This document shows positions 50,251 to 58,444 of a stretch of 64,000 bases of DNA, piece after piece. Positions within the stretch are counted from its first letter, which is position 1; each line of letters opens with the position of its first letter. The translations under genes and the position numbers were made by a program. Origin of the DNA: Sphaerisporangium fuscum (lineage in GTDB: Bacteria; Actinomycetota; Actinomycetes; Streptosporangiales; Streptosporangiaceae); the NCBI RefSeq assembly GCF_018531465.1, contig NZ_JAHDTF010000008.1, positions 124,001 through 188,000 on the forward strand, written 5' to 3'. The notes below the pieces were generated by a model that did not search any database, was not told the DNA's origin, and was given only the letters and a program-made list of their open reading frames with translations.

Positions 50251-53112
50251 TCAGGCCCGGCGAGGATCGGACGAGGTACGGGGGCCGGTCCTCGTCAGGC
50301 GTTCGCGCACGTCCGCCGCCCCCGGGTCGTCCAGCTCGACGAGGATCGCCAGGGCCTGCCGCAGATAGCCTCGCGCCTCCTCCGGGTCGCCGGAGGCGTG
50401 CAGGGCGTCACCCAGCAGGACCAGCACCTCGGCCTCGCCGCGGCGGTCCTCGAACTCCCGCATCAGCTCCAGCGCGCGCGTCAGCTCCTCCGCCGCCCGG
50501 TCCCACCGTCCCGTCGCGGCGTGGGCGGCGCCCAGCGTGCGCAGCGCGTCGCCCTGGTGGTAGCGGTCACCCAGCTCGGTGTACACCGCCAGCGCCGCGC
50601 CGCCTCCGGTGAGCGCCTCGGCGTGGCGGCCCAGCACGATGTCGTTCCGCGCGATGTGGTTCAGCGTCTCCGCCTCCAGGAGCCGGTCGCCGCTGTCGCG
50701 GGCGATGGCGAGGGCCTGGTTGTAGCAGCGCGTGGAGGCCTCGTAGTCGCCGAGCGTGAAGCGCGCCGTGCCGAGAAGGGCCAGCGCCTGCCCCTCCAGG
50801 TCGCGGTCCCCGGCGCGGCGGGCCACCGTCAGGGCCTCGGCGTACCGCGCCGCCGCCTCGTCGAGCCGGCCGAGCTTGGACAGGGCGCATCCCAGGTCGG
50901 TGAGGGCCCAGCCCTCCTCCACGGCCTGCCCGCCGTGGCGGCTCGCCCTGACGGCCGTACGGAAGACGTCCACCCACACCGGTCCCGGCACGTGGTACTG
51001 GAAGAACGGCGCCAGCACCCGCGACAGGCGCCAGGCCGCCTCGTGCCACCCGCGGGAGGCGGCGTAGCGGACCGCGGCCGCCAGGTTGGGCAGCTCCTCC
51101 TCGTACCAGTCGACGGCCGCCTCCGGGCCGCCGAAGTCCAGTGGTACGACGTCGGCCGGCGCGGGTTCCCGCGGGAGCGCCCGGCCGTGGTGCGGCAGGT
51201 GACGGGCGGCATTGCCCGCCGTGCGCTCGTACCACCGCAGCAGCCGGCGCAGCGCCGCGTCGGCGTCCTGCTCGGTCTCCTCGGCGCGCGCCCGCTCGGC
51301 GGCGTAGCTGGACAGCAGGTCGTGGAAGTCGTACCGCCCGGGGGAGCGGGAGCGCAGCAGGTGGTCGGCGGTGAGCCGGTCCAGCAGGCGGACGGCGTCG
51401 CCCACCTCGCCGCCCGTCAGCGCCGCGGCGGCCTCCGCGCCGATCTCGTGGCCCGGGTGCAGCCCGAGCAGCCGGAACAGCCGCGCGGACGCCGCGTCGA
51501 GCGCCCGATAGGTCCAGGAGAAGACCATGCGCACGTCGGTCTCGTCGCCGTCGCCGGTGTCGAGCGCGGACAGCCGGGTCCGCTCGTCGCGCAGCTCGCA
51601 GGCGAGCTTCTCCAGCGGCGCGTCGGGGAAGCGGGCGGCGCGCTCGCCGAAGATGCGAAGGGCGAGCGGCAGGCGGGCGCAGCGCGCGATGATGTCGGCC
51701 ACGGCCTCCGGCTCGGCGGCCAGGCGCTCGCGGCCGAGCACGCCTTCCAGCAGCTCGACCGCCTCGCCGTGCGGCATCTGGTCGAGGATGACGCGGCGGG
51801 CGCCGTACTGCACGATCAGGCCGCGTAGCTGGTTGCGGCTGGTCACGATCGTCATGCCCCCGGAGCCGGGGACGAGGGGGCGCACCTGTTCGCTGCCGCC
51901 GGCGTTGTCCAGCAGGAGCAGCACCCGCCGTCCGGCCAGCAGCGTGCGGAACAGGGCCGCCCGCTCGTCCAGCCCGGCGGGGACGCGGTCGGCGGGGGTG
52001 CCGAGGGCGCGCAGCAGGGATTCCAGCGCGGCGGCGGGCTGGACCGGCCTGCCCGCGCCGTAGCCGTGCAGGTCGAGGTACAGCTGGCCGTCGGGGAAGT
52101 GCCGGGACGCCCGGTGGGCCCAGTGGACGGCCAGGGCCGTCTTGCCCGACCCCGCCATGCCCTGCACGGACACGATGGCCGGGGGCGCCTCCGGGGACGA
52201 CGTCGCCGGCAGCAGCCCGTCGAGTACGGCGAGCTGGGCCCGCCGCCCGGCGAACCCCGGGACGTCGGGCCGCAGCTGCCGGGGGACCTGGACGGGCGCC
52301 TCGGCGCGGGCCTTCACCGGGACGCCGGGCGGCCCGAGCGACGGGTCGTCGGTCAGTATCGCCTGGTGGAGGGCGCGCAGCGCCGGGCCGGGGTCGACGC
52401 CGAGCTCGTCGGCGAGCACCTCGCTCACCGTGTGGTAGGCCTGCAGCGCCTCGGCCGGCCGCCCGCCGCGGTACAGCGCCAGCATCAGCCGCTCCCAGAA
52501 CGGCTCGCGCAGGGGATGCGACCGGGTCAGCTCGCGCAGCCGCCCGACGAGCTCGGCGTGCCGGCCGGTCCGCAGGCCGATGTCGAGCCACTGTTCCTGG
52601 ACCTGGAGCCACTCCTCGGTGAGCGGCGCCACCTCCTCGTCGTGCAGCGCCACCGACTCGACGTTCGCCAGCACCGGGGGCCGCCACAGCTCGACCGCCT
52701 GGGAGAACAGCCGGGAGGCCGGTTCCAGGTCGTCGCGGGCGGCGGCCTCGCGCGCCGACGCCGCCAGCTCGCGGAAGCGCAGCAGGTCGAGAGTGTGCTC
52801 GCCGATCTCGGCCCGGTAGCCGTCGTGGACGGTGCGCACGACGTCGCGCACCTGGGAGTGGCGGCGCAGCCGGTTGACGTAGGTGTGGACGGCGGCCCTG
52901 GCCCGCTCGGCGTCCTGCGGCCCGTCGTCCCACAGCCAGGTGGCCAGCCGCGACATGGGGACGGTCTCCCCGGCGCGCAGCAGCAGACCGGCGAGCACCA
53001 CGCGCAGCTTGTTGCCGGCGACCGGCACCTCGCGGCCGTCGGCCAGCACGGTGAGCGGCCCGAGCACCCGGAAGCCCGGTCCGCCGTCCGGAGCCGAGCC
53101 CGTCGCAGCCAT
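50251..53112 (-). CDS. SARP regulator with BTAD, NB-ARC and TPR domains (AfsR-like)
   Basis: A 953-residue AfsR-type regulator. Residues 8-105 form the OmpR-like winged helix (FRVLGPLTVLADGREVPVAGNKLR), 110-255 the bacterial activation domain (LDLLRFRELAASAREAAARDD), 300-560 the NB-ARC ATPase with P-loop QGMAGSGKTALA, Walker B RRVLLLLDN and a winged helix ending YDFHDLLSSYAAERA, and about 690-940 TPR repeats. ATG 53112 is favoured over GTG 53115 by spacing from GGGGAG. It probably activates a specialised-metabolism locus; targets cannot be read here. Confidence 0.93.
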   Translation of the reverse strand: MAATGSAPDGGPGFRVLGPLTVLADGREVPVAGNKLRVVLAGLLLRAGETVPMSRLATWLWDDGPQDAERARAAVHTYVNRLRRHSQVRDVVRTVHDGYRAEIGEHTLDLLRFRELAASAREAAARDDLEPASRLFSQAVELWRPPVLANVESVALHDEEVAPLTEEWLQVQEQWLDIGLRTGRHAELVGRLRELTRSHPLREPFWERLMLALYRGGRPAEALQAYHTVSEVLADELGVDPGPALRALHQAILTDDPSLGPPGVPVKARAEAPVQVPRQLRPDVPGFAGRRAQLAVLDGLLPATSSPEAPPAIVSVQGMAGSGKTALAVHWAHRASRHFPDGQLYLDLHGYGAGRPVQPAAALESLLRALGTPADRVPAGLDERAALFRTLLAGRRVLLLLDNAGGSEQVRPLVPGSGGMTIVTSRNQLRGLIVQYGARRVILDQMPHGEAVELLEGVLGRERLAAEPEAVADIIARCARLPLALRIFGERAARFPDAPLEKLACELRDERTRLSALDTGDGDETDVRMVFSWTYRALDAASARLFRLLGLHPGHEIGAEAAAALTGGEVGDAVRLLDRLTADHLLRSRSPGRYDFHDLLSSYAAERARAEETEQDADAALRRLLRWYERTAGNAARHLPHHGRALPREPAPADVVPLDFGGPEAAVDWYEEELPNLAAAVRYAASRGWHEAAWRLSRVLAPFFQYHVPGPVWVDVFRTAVRASRHGGQAVEEGWALTDLGCALSKLGRLDEAAARYAEALTVARRAGDRDLEGQALALLGTARFTLGDYEASTRCYNQALAIARDSGDRLLEAETLNHIARNDIVLGRHAEALTGGGAALAVYTELGDRYHQGDALRTLGAAHAATGRWDRAAEELTRALELMREFEDRRGEAEVLVLLGDALHASGDPEEARGYLRQALAILVELDDPGAADVRERLTRTGPRTSSDPRRA

Positions 53113-53279
53113 CACTTGCTCCCCATCCGAGTTCCGCGGCGACCGCCCATGCTAGCCAGAATCACGTCATGTCATGAGATGAGCGTCGCCGCGGAGCCCG
53201 CCGCCGTACGCGGGGCGGTACCGGGGCCGTGTTCGATCGCCTCGCCGGGCGCTCGGACCACCGCCAGGCCGGTCGCGGG

Positions 53280-53747
53280 TCAGATGGGGAAGGTCCCCTT
53301 GCGGATCCCCGCCCTCCTGCGGGACAGGCCCACGCCGAGGGCGATCATCACGATGCCGAGCAGGAAGTGCAGCCAGTTGTCGGCGGTGTTCACCGGCACG
53401 AAGTTGGCCGTGTTCGGACCGGCCACGAACAGGCCGTAGATCCACAGCAGCAGGTAGATGACGCCGCCCCAGACCAGGTAGTTGGCCGCCGCGCCGTACG
53501 ACCGGGCCATCGTCACGCCGGCGAAGCCGAAGACGAGGTGCACGATGTTGTGCAGCACCGACACCTGGAACAGGTTGAACAGGAGCGAGCCCGAGTGGTG
53601 ACCGGCGAACGTCATGGAGCCGTAGTTGGTCGTGATCCCGGGGATGAAGCCGAGGATCCCCACCACGAGGAAGACCAGGCCCACGACGAACGCGGCCGTC
53701 TGCACCGGCGTGCGGGTCACTTCACGCGCATGAAGGTGAGCACCCAT
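53280..53747 (-). CDS. DUF4383 membrane protein
   Basis: A 155-residue protein with four transmembrane helices. The pattern VLHNIVHLVFGFAGVTMARS followed by NYLVWGGVIYLLLWIYGL and DNWLHFLLGIVMI is the DUF4383 family. ATG 53747 has AGGGGG upstream. Members occur near stress-response genes in actinomycetes; function unknown. It lies about 130 bases downstream of the Asp23 operon on the same strand. Confidence 0.87.
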   Translation of the reverse strand: MGAHLHAREVTRTPVQTAAFVVGLVFLVVGILGFIPGITTNYGSMTFAGHHSGSLLFNLFQVSVLHNIVHLVFGFAGVTMARSYGAAANYLVWGGVIYLLLWIYGLFVAGPNTANFVPVNTADNWLHFLLGIVMIALGVGLSRRRAGIRKGTFPI

Positions 53748-53877
53748 GACGCCCCCTACCCTTCGGCGATATGTCGTATTTGTCCGCATTCCCTGAGTGG
53801 CGGGGCCGTACACGCCCCACCGTCGCGGACCGGTGCCGGCTGCTTAAAAACCTGGTGAAGGCGTCGGCCTGCCGGCA

Positions 53878-54483
53878 TCAGAAGGGATGGGTCCGGACGG
53901 TGTGCAGCCGGACGACGGCGGGGAGGCGGTCGGTCTCCAGGGACTCCCGGAACCGCGCCACCGCACGCTGGACGGCCCGCCCCGCGGCCGCCGGGTCCGC
54001 CTCGTCGGGCAGGGTGACCGCCAGCGCGAGGCGCGGGTCGGCCGGGGCGCCGCCGAGGGTGGCGTGCACCCGTTCCGCCCGCGCCGGTGCCGCCTCGCCC
54101 GCCGCCAGGGACTCGGCCGGCCGCTCCTCGTGCACGCTCTCGGCGAGGTCGTCCTCCAGTGCCTCCGCCGCGGCGCGCGCGGAGATGTGGGTGGTGCCGT
54201 GCCCGGGGTCGCGCTCCAGGTCGAGGTGGTGGATGGTGCTCCTGCGCCCCTGGAGGAGGAGCCAGCGCAGGGCCAGCAGCTCGGCCACCAGCGCGACGAG
54301 GGCGACCGCGGGCCAGAACCACGGCGTGAGCGCGTAGGCGGGAAGCGGTCCCGAGGTGACCGGCACGTGGGCGGGCCCGAGCACGCCGAGGCCGCGGGCC
54401 AGGGCCGCGAGCCCGCAGAGGATCAGCACCATCCCCACGACGGCCAGGCCGACGCGGTTGACGCGAGCGATATGGCGGTCCAC
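53878..54483 (-). CDS. AmaP-like envelope-stress membrane protein
   Basis: A 201-residue protein with two N-terminal helices (VGLAVVGMVLILCGLAALA and FWPAVALVALVAELLALRWLLLQG) and a soluble C-terminal domain, the build of AmaP, which anchors Asp23 to the membrane in Firmicutes. GTG 54483 follows AGGAGGG located in the end of the previous gene. Last gene of the six-gene Asp23 operon. Confidence 0.75.
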   Translation of the reverse strand: MDRHIARVNRVGLAVVGMVLILCGLAALARGLGVLGPAHVPVTSGPLPAYALTPWFWPAVALVALVAELLALRWLLLQGRRSTIHHLDLERDPGHGTTHISARAAAEALEDDLAESVHEERPAESLAAGEAAPARAERVHATLGGAPADPRLALAVTLPDEADPAAAGRAVQRAVARFRESLETDRLPAVVRLHTVRTHPF

Positions 54484-54486
54484 CTT

Positions 54487-55113
54487 TCAGCCCTCCTTCC
54501 TGCGGATGGAGACGTCGACCTTCACCGGCTTGAGCGGGCGCAGCTCCGAAAGGCGCGCCGACACGGCGCCGGCCACCTGACCGGGCAGCTCACCCGGGTC
54601 GCGCAGCGGCGTGGTGGCGGTCACGTGCAGCCGCCTGCCCCGCAGCCGGGCGCGGGCACCGGAGACGCCCGGGACGTGCCCGGCGACGGCGGCCACGTGA
54701 CGGCACAGGCCCGACCGCGTGATGCCCGTGAGGATCTGCGGGTCCTCCGACGCCAGAGGGATGGCCCGCGGGCGTCCCGGGATCAGCGCCGCCGCGAGCA
54801 GCAGGAACCCGAGGACGACCGCCACCGACGCGGTGGCGAGGGCGGACGGGTCGTCCCAGTGCAACCGGTCCAGCGGTGTCAGCCAGCCCGCCTGCGGCGC
54901 GTGCACGAGGCCGCCGGCCGCCGCCGCGACCGCTCCGACCAGGGCCAGGATGGCGGCGACGGCCAGTGCCAGCGCGGTCAGCGTCGCGGGAACCGTCCGG
55001 CGAGGGCGGAACGCCCGCGACGCCGTCCGCGGCCCGCCCCTGGTGCGGGGGGCCGGCTCGGGACCGGCCTCCTGGGGCGGGCCCGCGTGGTGGAACCGCT
55101 CGGGCGAGGTCAC
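54487..55113 (-). CDS. DUF6286-type membrane protein
   Basis: A 208-residue protein with an Arg/Pro-rich cytoplasmic start, two transmembrane helices (about 43-70 and 95-113) and a C-terminal domain (ARLRGRRLHVTATTPLRDPGEL... LKPVKVDVSIRRKEG) that resembles an Asp23-like beta-alpha unit. Start GTG 55113 overlaps the preceding stop. DUF6286 proteins are regular members of actinomycete Asp23 operons. Confidence 0.75.
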   Translation of the reverse strand: MTSPERFHHAGPPQEAGPEPAPRTRGGPRTASRAFRPRRTVPATLTALALAVAAILALVGAVAAAAGGLVHAPQAGWLTPLDRLHWDDPSALATASVAVVLGFLLLAAALIPGRPRAIPLASEDPQILTGITRSGLCRHVAAVAGHVPGVSGARARLRGRRLHVTATTPLRDPGELPGQVAGAVSARLSELRPLKPVKVDVSIRRKEG

Positions 55114-55532
55114 GACGCCCGCCTCCCGTGCTCGACGGGATGCACGAGCCGGGTGACGTCGACGTCGACCTGGCGCGCGTCCAGCCCGGTCAGCTCGCGC
55201 ACGCGTCCGGCGACCCGCTCGCGGACCCGCTGGGCGACCTGCCGGAGCGGCGCCGGGTACGTCGCCGACAGCGCGACGTGGACGACGGCCAGGCGTCCCT
55301 CGACGCGGGCGCTGACGCGCGGCGCCGCCGCCGGGGGCGCGCCGCGTCCGAGCGGCACGCCGAGCAGCCGCGGCGCGGCGCCGCCGACCTGGTCGACCTC
55401 CGTGACCGCCCGCGCGGCGATCCGTTCCAGCACCCGGTCGGCGATGCGCGTCGTGCCGCGCTTCTCCGGGAGCGTGGCGCCCGCCGGAGGCGTCCCGGCC
55501 CGCCCGGGCTCGGGGACGGGGGCGGTGTTCAT
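55110..55532 (-). CDS. Asp23/Gls24 family protein
   Basis: A 140-residue Asp23-like protein: GTTRIADRVLERIAARAVTEVDQVGG then the beta unit RVSARVEGRLAVVHVALSATY and VDVDVTRLVHP. The family forms membrane-associated envelope-stress sheets. ATG 55532 overlaps the stop of the small membrane protein gene. Confidence 0.82.
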   Translation of the reverse strand: MNTAPVPEPGRAGTPPAGATLPEKRGTTRIADRVLERIAARAVTEVDQVGGAAPRLLGVPLGRGAPPAAAPRVSARVEGRLAVVHVALSATYPAPLRQVAQRVRERVAGRVRELTGLDARQVDVDVTRLVHPVEHGRRAS

Positions 55533-55717
55533 GTGCGCCGCCGGCCCATCAGGCCGCTCATGTCGAGCTCACCGGTCAGCGCGCGGCCGACCACGAACCC
55601 GATCACGCCGAGGACCAGCACGATCAGGAAGGCGGTAAGGCCGCCGACGACCACGGCGAAGCCGAGCGCGGTCCCGAAGAGCAGGCCGACCGCCGGCCAG
55701 AAGCGGGTCTCATCCAT
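55529..55717 (-). CDS. 62-aa DUF2273-like membrane protein
   Basis: A 62-residue protein with two hydrophobic helices (FWPAVGLLFGTALGFAVVVGG and FLIVLVLGVIGFVVGRAL) and a basic tail, as in the DUF2273 small proteins encoded with Asp23. ATG 55717 is chosen over GTG 55726 because GGAAGG lies nine bases before it. It overlaps both neighbours. Confidence 0.8.
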   Translation of the reverse strand: MDETRFWPAVGLLFGTALGFAVVVGGLTAFLIVLVLGVIGFVVGRALTGELDMSGLMGRRRT

Positions 55718-56081
55718 GTCGCTCACCTTCCACCGCCCTGCTCGGGCTCTTGGCGTCCTCGCCCGCCCGGTCTCCCGGGCCGTGTTCCTTCTCGGGTATC
55801 TCTATGTCGTCGATGTGGACGTCGATCGGCAGGCCGGGGACCAGGGGCGCGACCGCGTCGCGGATCGCGTCGGCGATCTCGGGCAGCCGCCGCCCGTACC
55901 GCACGACCACCGACACCTCCACCCCGGTGTCGCGGACGGCGACCCCGGCGACCGCGCGGCCCGACAGGTACGTCGCCACCCCGCGGCGGGCCGGCGCGGC
56001 GACGTCCGGGCAGCCCTGGACGGCCTGGGCGATCCGGTCCGCCAGGCGCTCCACCTCGGCCGTGCCGGCGAAGTGCGTCAT
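55710..56081 (-). CDS. Asp23/Gls24-like protein
   Basis: A 123-residue protein with a shortened Asp23 unit (GVATYLSGRAVAGVAVRDTGVEVSVVVRYG, then DAIRDAVAPLVPGLPIDVHIDDIEIP) and an acidic tail. ATG 56081 overlaps the stop of the first operon gene by four bases. Confidence 0.78.
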   Translation of the reverse strand: MTHFAGTAEVERLADRIAQAVQGCPDVAAPARRGVATYLSGRAVAGVAVRDTGVEVSVVVRYGRRLPEIADAIRDAVAPLVPGLPIDVHIDDIEIPEKEHGPGDRAGEDAKSPSRAVEGERHG

Positions 56082-56548
56082 ACGACGCGGCGCTCCTCGT
56101 GCTCGGCGGACTCCTCGTCCGGCAGGTGGAGGTCGTCGACGGTGATGTTCACCTCGGTGACCTCCAGGCCGCACATGCCCTCGACAGCGCTGATCACGTT
56201 CCGGCGGATGCCGGCCGCGAGGTCGGGGATGGAGACCCCGTACTCCACGATGACCTCCAGGTCGATCGCCGCCTGGCGCTCGCCGACCTCCACCGTCACG
56301 CCCTGGGTGACGCCGTGGCTTCCGGTGAGGCGGTCGCGTACGACGCCGAGCGCGCGCGACATGCCGGCGCCCATCGCGTGCACCCCGTTCACCTCGCGGG
56401 CGGCCATCCCGGCGATCTTCGCCACCACGATGGGGGAGATCGTCGTACGGCCGCGCTCGCTGACGAGCTCGGCGCCGCGGGAGGTCCCGCCGCGTGGGGT
56501 CTTCACATCGGACGCCTGGCCCGGCGTCTCGCTCATCTGTGCGCTCAC
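56078..56548 (-). CDS. Asp23/Gls24 family envelope stress protein
   Basis: A 156-residue canonical Asp23 protein: RTTISPIVVAKIAGMAAREVNGVHAMG, then VTVEVGERQAAIDLEVIVEYGVSIPDLA and a C-terminal VTEVNITVDDLHLP. GTG 56548 is favoured because GGAGG lies eight bases upstream; ATG 56536 is the alternative. It heads the operon downstream of a SigB-like promoter. Confidence 0.9.
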   Translation of the reverse strand: MSAQMSETPGQASDVKTPRGGTSRGAELVSERGRTTISPIVVAKIAGMAAREVNGVHAMGAGMSRALGVVRDRLTGSHGVTQGVTVEVGERQAAIDLEVIVEYGVSIPDLAAGIRRNVISAVEGMCGLEVTEVNITVDDLHLPDEESAEHEERRVV

Positions 56549-56619
56549 CTTGGTGTCCTCCGTTCCAGCAGGACCCGCCCCGCGTCGCGAATGGAAAGGC
56601 ACAACCGGCGTAGATGGAC

Positions 56620-56646
56620 GTACCCCCTCATAAGCGGACATAAGGC
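56620..56646 (-). promoter_or_regulatory. SigB-type promoter of the Asp23 operon
   Basis: Read on the minus strand, GCCTT is followed after 16 bases by GGGTAC, fitting the actinomycete general-stress consensus GNNTN(14-16)GGGTAY. It lies about 70 bases before the first Asp23 start. Confidence 0.6.
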
Positions 56647-56683
56647 ATTTTTGGTATCGCATGTCCGAATTTTGGGGCGGTCG

Positions 56684-58444
56684 TCACCCCTGGGCCCGGT
56701 TCCCGCCCGCGGAGGGGCCGTCCCAGTGGCCCATCAGGTCCCGGTAGAGAGGGGAGGCCGCGATCATCTCCTCGTGCGTGCCCACCTGGGCCCGGTTGCC
56801 GTCCATGACCAGGACCCGCCGCGCCCGCAGCGCGGAGGTGAGGCGGTGCGCGATGACGATCAGCGTGCCCTCCCGGGCGGCGAACGCCTCCTCGGCCCTG
56901 GCCTCGGCGACCGGGTCCAGGTGACAGGTGGCCTCGTCGAGCAGGACGACCCGGGAGGGGGAGAGGTAGGCGCGGGTCAGGGCGACGAGCTGCCGCTCGC
57001 CCGACGACAGCCGCGAGGGGTCCACCTCCGCCCCGTACCCGCCGAGCCTGGCCGCCAGCTCCCGCATGCCGACCGCGTCGACGGCCTCGTCCAACTCGGC
57101 GCGGGTGCACCCGCCGGCGAGGTAGGTCAGGTTCTCCTCCAGGGTGCCCCGGAAGACGTAGGCCTCCTGCGGGATGAGCACCCGCGCCCGGCACATCGCG
57201 GACCGGTCGTACTCCTCGACGCGGATCCCGCCGAGGAGGACCCGCCCGTCGTCCGGCGCGAGGATGCCGGCGACCAGGGCGGCCACCGTCGACTTGCCGA
57301 TCCCGCTCGGGCCGACGACGGCCAGGTGCTCGCCCTCCCGGACGGCCAGGTCCAGGCCCCGGACGACCGGCTCGGCTCCGGGGCCGTAGGCGAACCCCAC
57401 CTCGCGCAGCCGCAGCGACACGCCGCGGACCTCGCGCACGGCGCCGGAGGCGGGCGCGGGAGGACGGCCGCTGGTGGCCAGGATCCGTTCGAGGGCCACC
57501 ACCAGGCGCACCCCGTTGACCCCCACGCCCTGCACCAGGCTGCCGAGCGCGGGCGCGAGCGACTGCGCGACGTACGTCAGCGTGCCGAGGACGATCCCGG
57601 CGGTCGCGCCCGCGCGCAGCAGGGCCGGCGTCGCCGCCAGCACCATCAGGACCGGCAGCAGGCCGCCCACGGCCAGCGAGAGCGTGCGCACCGCCGTGAG
57701 CCGGGCGAGCGCGCGGCCCGTGCGCGCCTGCCCTTCGACGTCCCGCGCGACCACGTCCGCCACCCGCTCCTCGGCGCCGCACGCCACGACGTCCCGCAGG
57801 CCGTCCACCATCGACGCCAGGGACGCGGCGGTCCGCTCCTCGGCGAGGATCAGCTCCCGCTGCAGCCTCGCCATGGCCGGCAGCGACATCAGGAACAGCG
57901 CGAGCCCGGCCACCAGCGGGAGGACGACCAGCGGGACCACGGCCCCCATCAGGGTCAGCACGCCGAGCACCACGCCGGTCACCGAGAACAGGAACGACCT
58001 CACCACCGCTATCACGGCCCCGAACGCGTCCCGCGCGAGCTCCACCTGCCGGTTCAGGCGCGCGACGGCGGCGCTGTCCGGTCGCCGGCCCGAGGCGGCG
58101 GCCCGGTGCAGCGCGCCGTCAACCACGCGCCGCAGCAGCGTGTCGCGGAACGGCTCGACGATCGCGGCGATCGCCAGCAGCACCTGGCGGGCGCCGAGCG
58201 CGGCGGCCAGCCACGCGGCGGCCAGCACGGCCAGCCAGGCGAGGCCGGTCAGCGGACGGCCCGCCGCGAACCCGCCGTCCACCGCCCGGGCCACCGCCTG
58301 CCCGGAGGCGAACGACGGCGCCGCCTCCGCGAACGACCACCCGAGCAGCCGCGCCACCTGCCGGGGCTCCCGCCGCACCGCCTCCCACAGCACCCCGCGC
58401 ACCTGACGCGAGAGGGCGGCCGCGCGCCGGGGCCGGCCGCTCAT
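56684..58444 (-). CDS. ABC exporter half-transporter of the lanthipeptide operon (RamA/RamB-like)
   Basis: A 586-residue protein fusing a six-helix membrane domain (about 30-320) to an ATPase domain. Walker A GPSGIGKST, Walker B VVLLDEATCHLD and the H-loop IVIAHRLTS are intact; the signature reads LSSGERQL, with Ser in the first Gly position. ATG 58444 overlaps the stop of the partner transporter (ATGA). With that partner it would form the heterodimeric exporter of the SapB-like peptide. Confidence 0.88.
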   Translation of the reverse strand: MSGRPRRAAALSRQVRGVLWEAVRREPRQVARLLGWSFAEAAPSFASGQAVARAVDGGFAAGRPLTGLAWLAVLAAAWLAAALGARQVLLAIAAIVEPFRDTLLRRVVDGALHRAAASGRRPDSAAVARLNRQVELARDAFGAVIAVVRSFLFSVTGVVLGVLTLMGAVVPLVVLPLVAGLALFLMSLPAMARLQRELILAEERTAASLASMVDGLRDVVACGAEERVADVVARDVEGQARTGRALARLTAVRTLSLAVGGLLPVLMVLAATPALLRAGATAGIVLGTLTYVAQSLAPALGSLVQGVGVNGVRLVVALERILATSGRPPAPASGAVREVRGVSLRLREVGFAYGPGAEPVVRGLDLAVREGEHLAVVGPSGIGKSTVAALVAGILAPDDGRVLLGGIRVEEYDRSAMCRARVLIPQEAYVFRGTLEENLTYLAGGCTRAELDEAVDAVGMRELAARLGGYGAEVDPSRLSSGERQLVALTRAYLSPSRVVLLDEATCHLDPVAEARAEEAFAAREGTLIVIAHRLTSALRARRVLVMDGNRAQVGTHEEMIAASPLYRDLMGHWDGPSAGGNRAQG

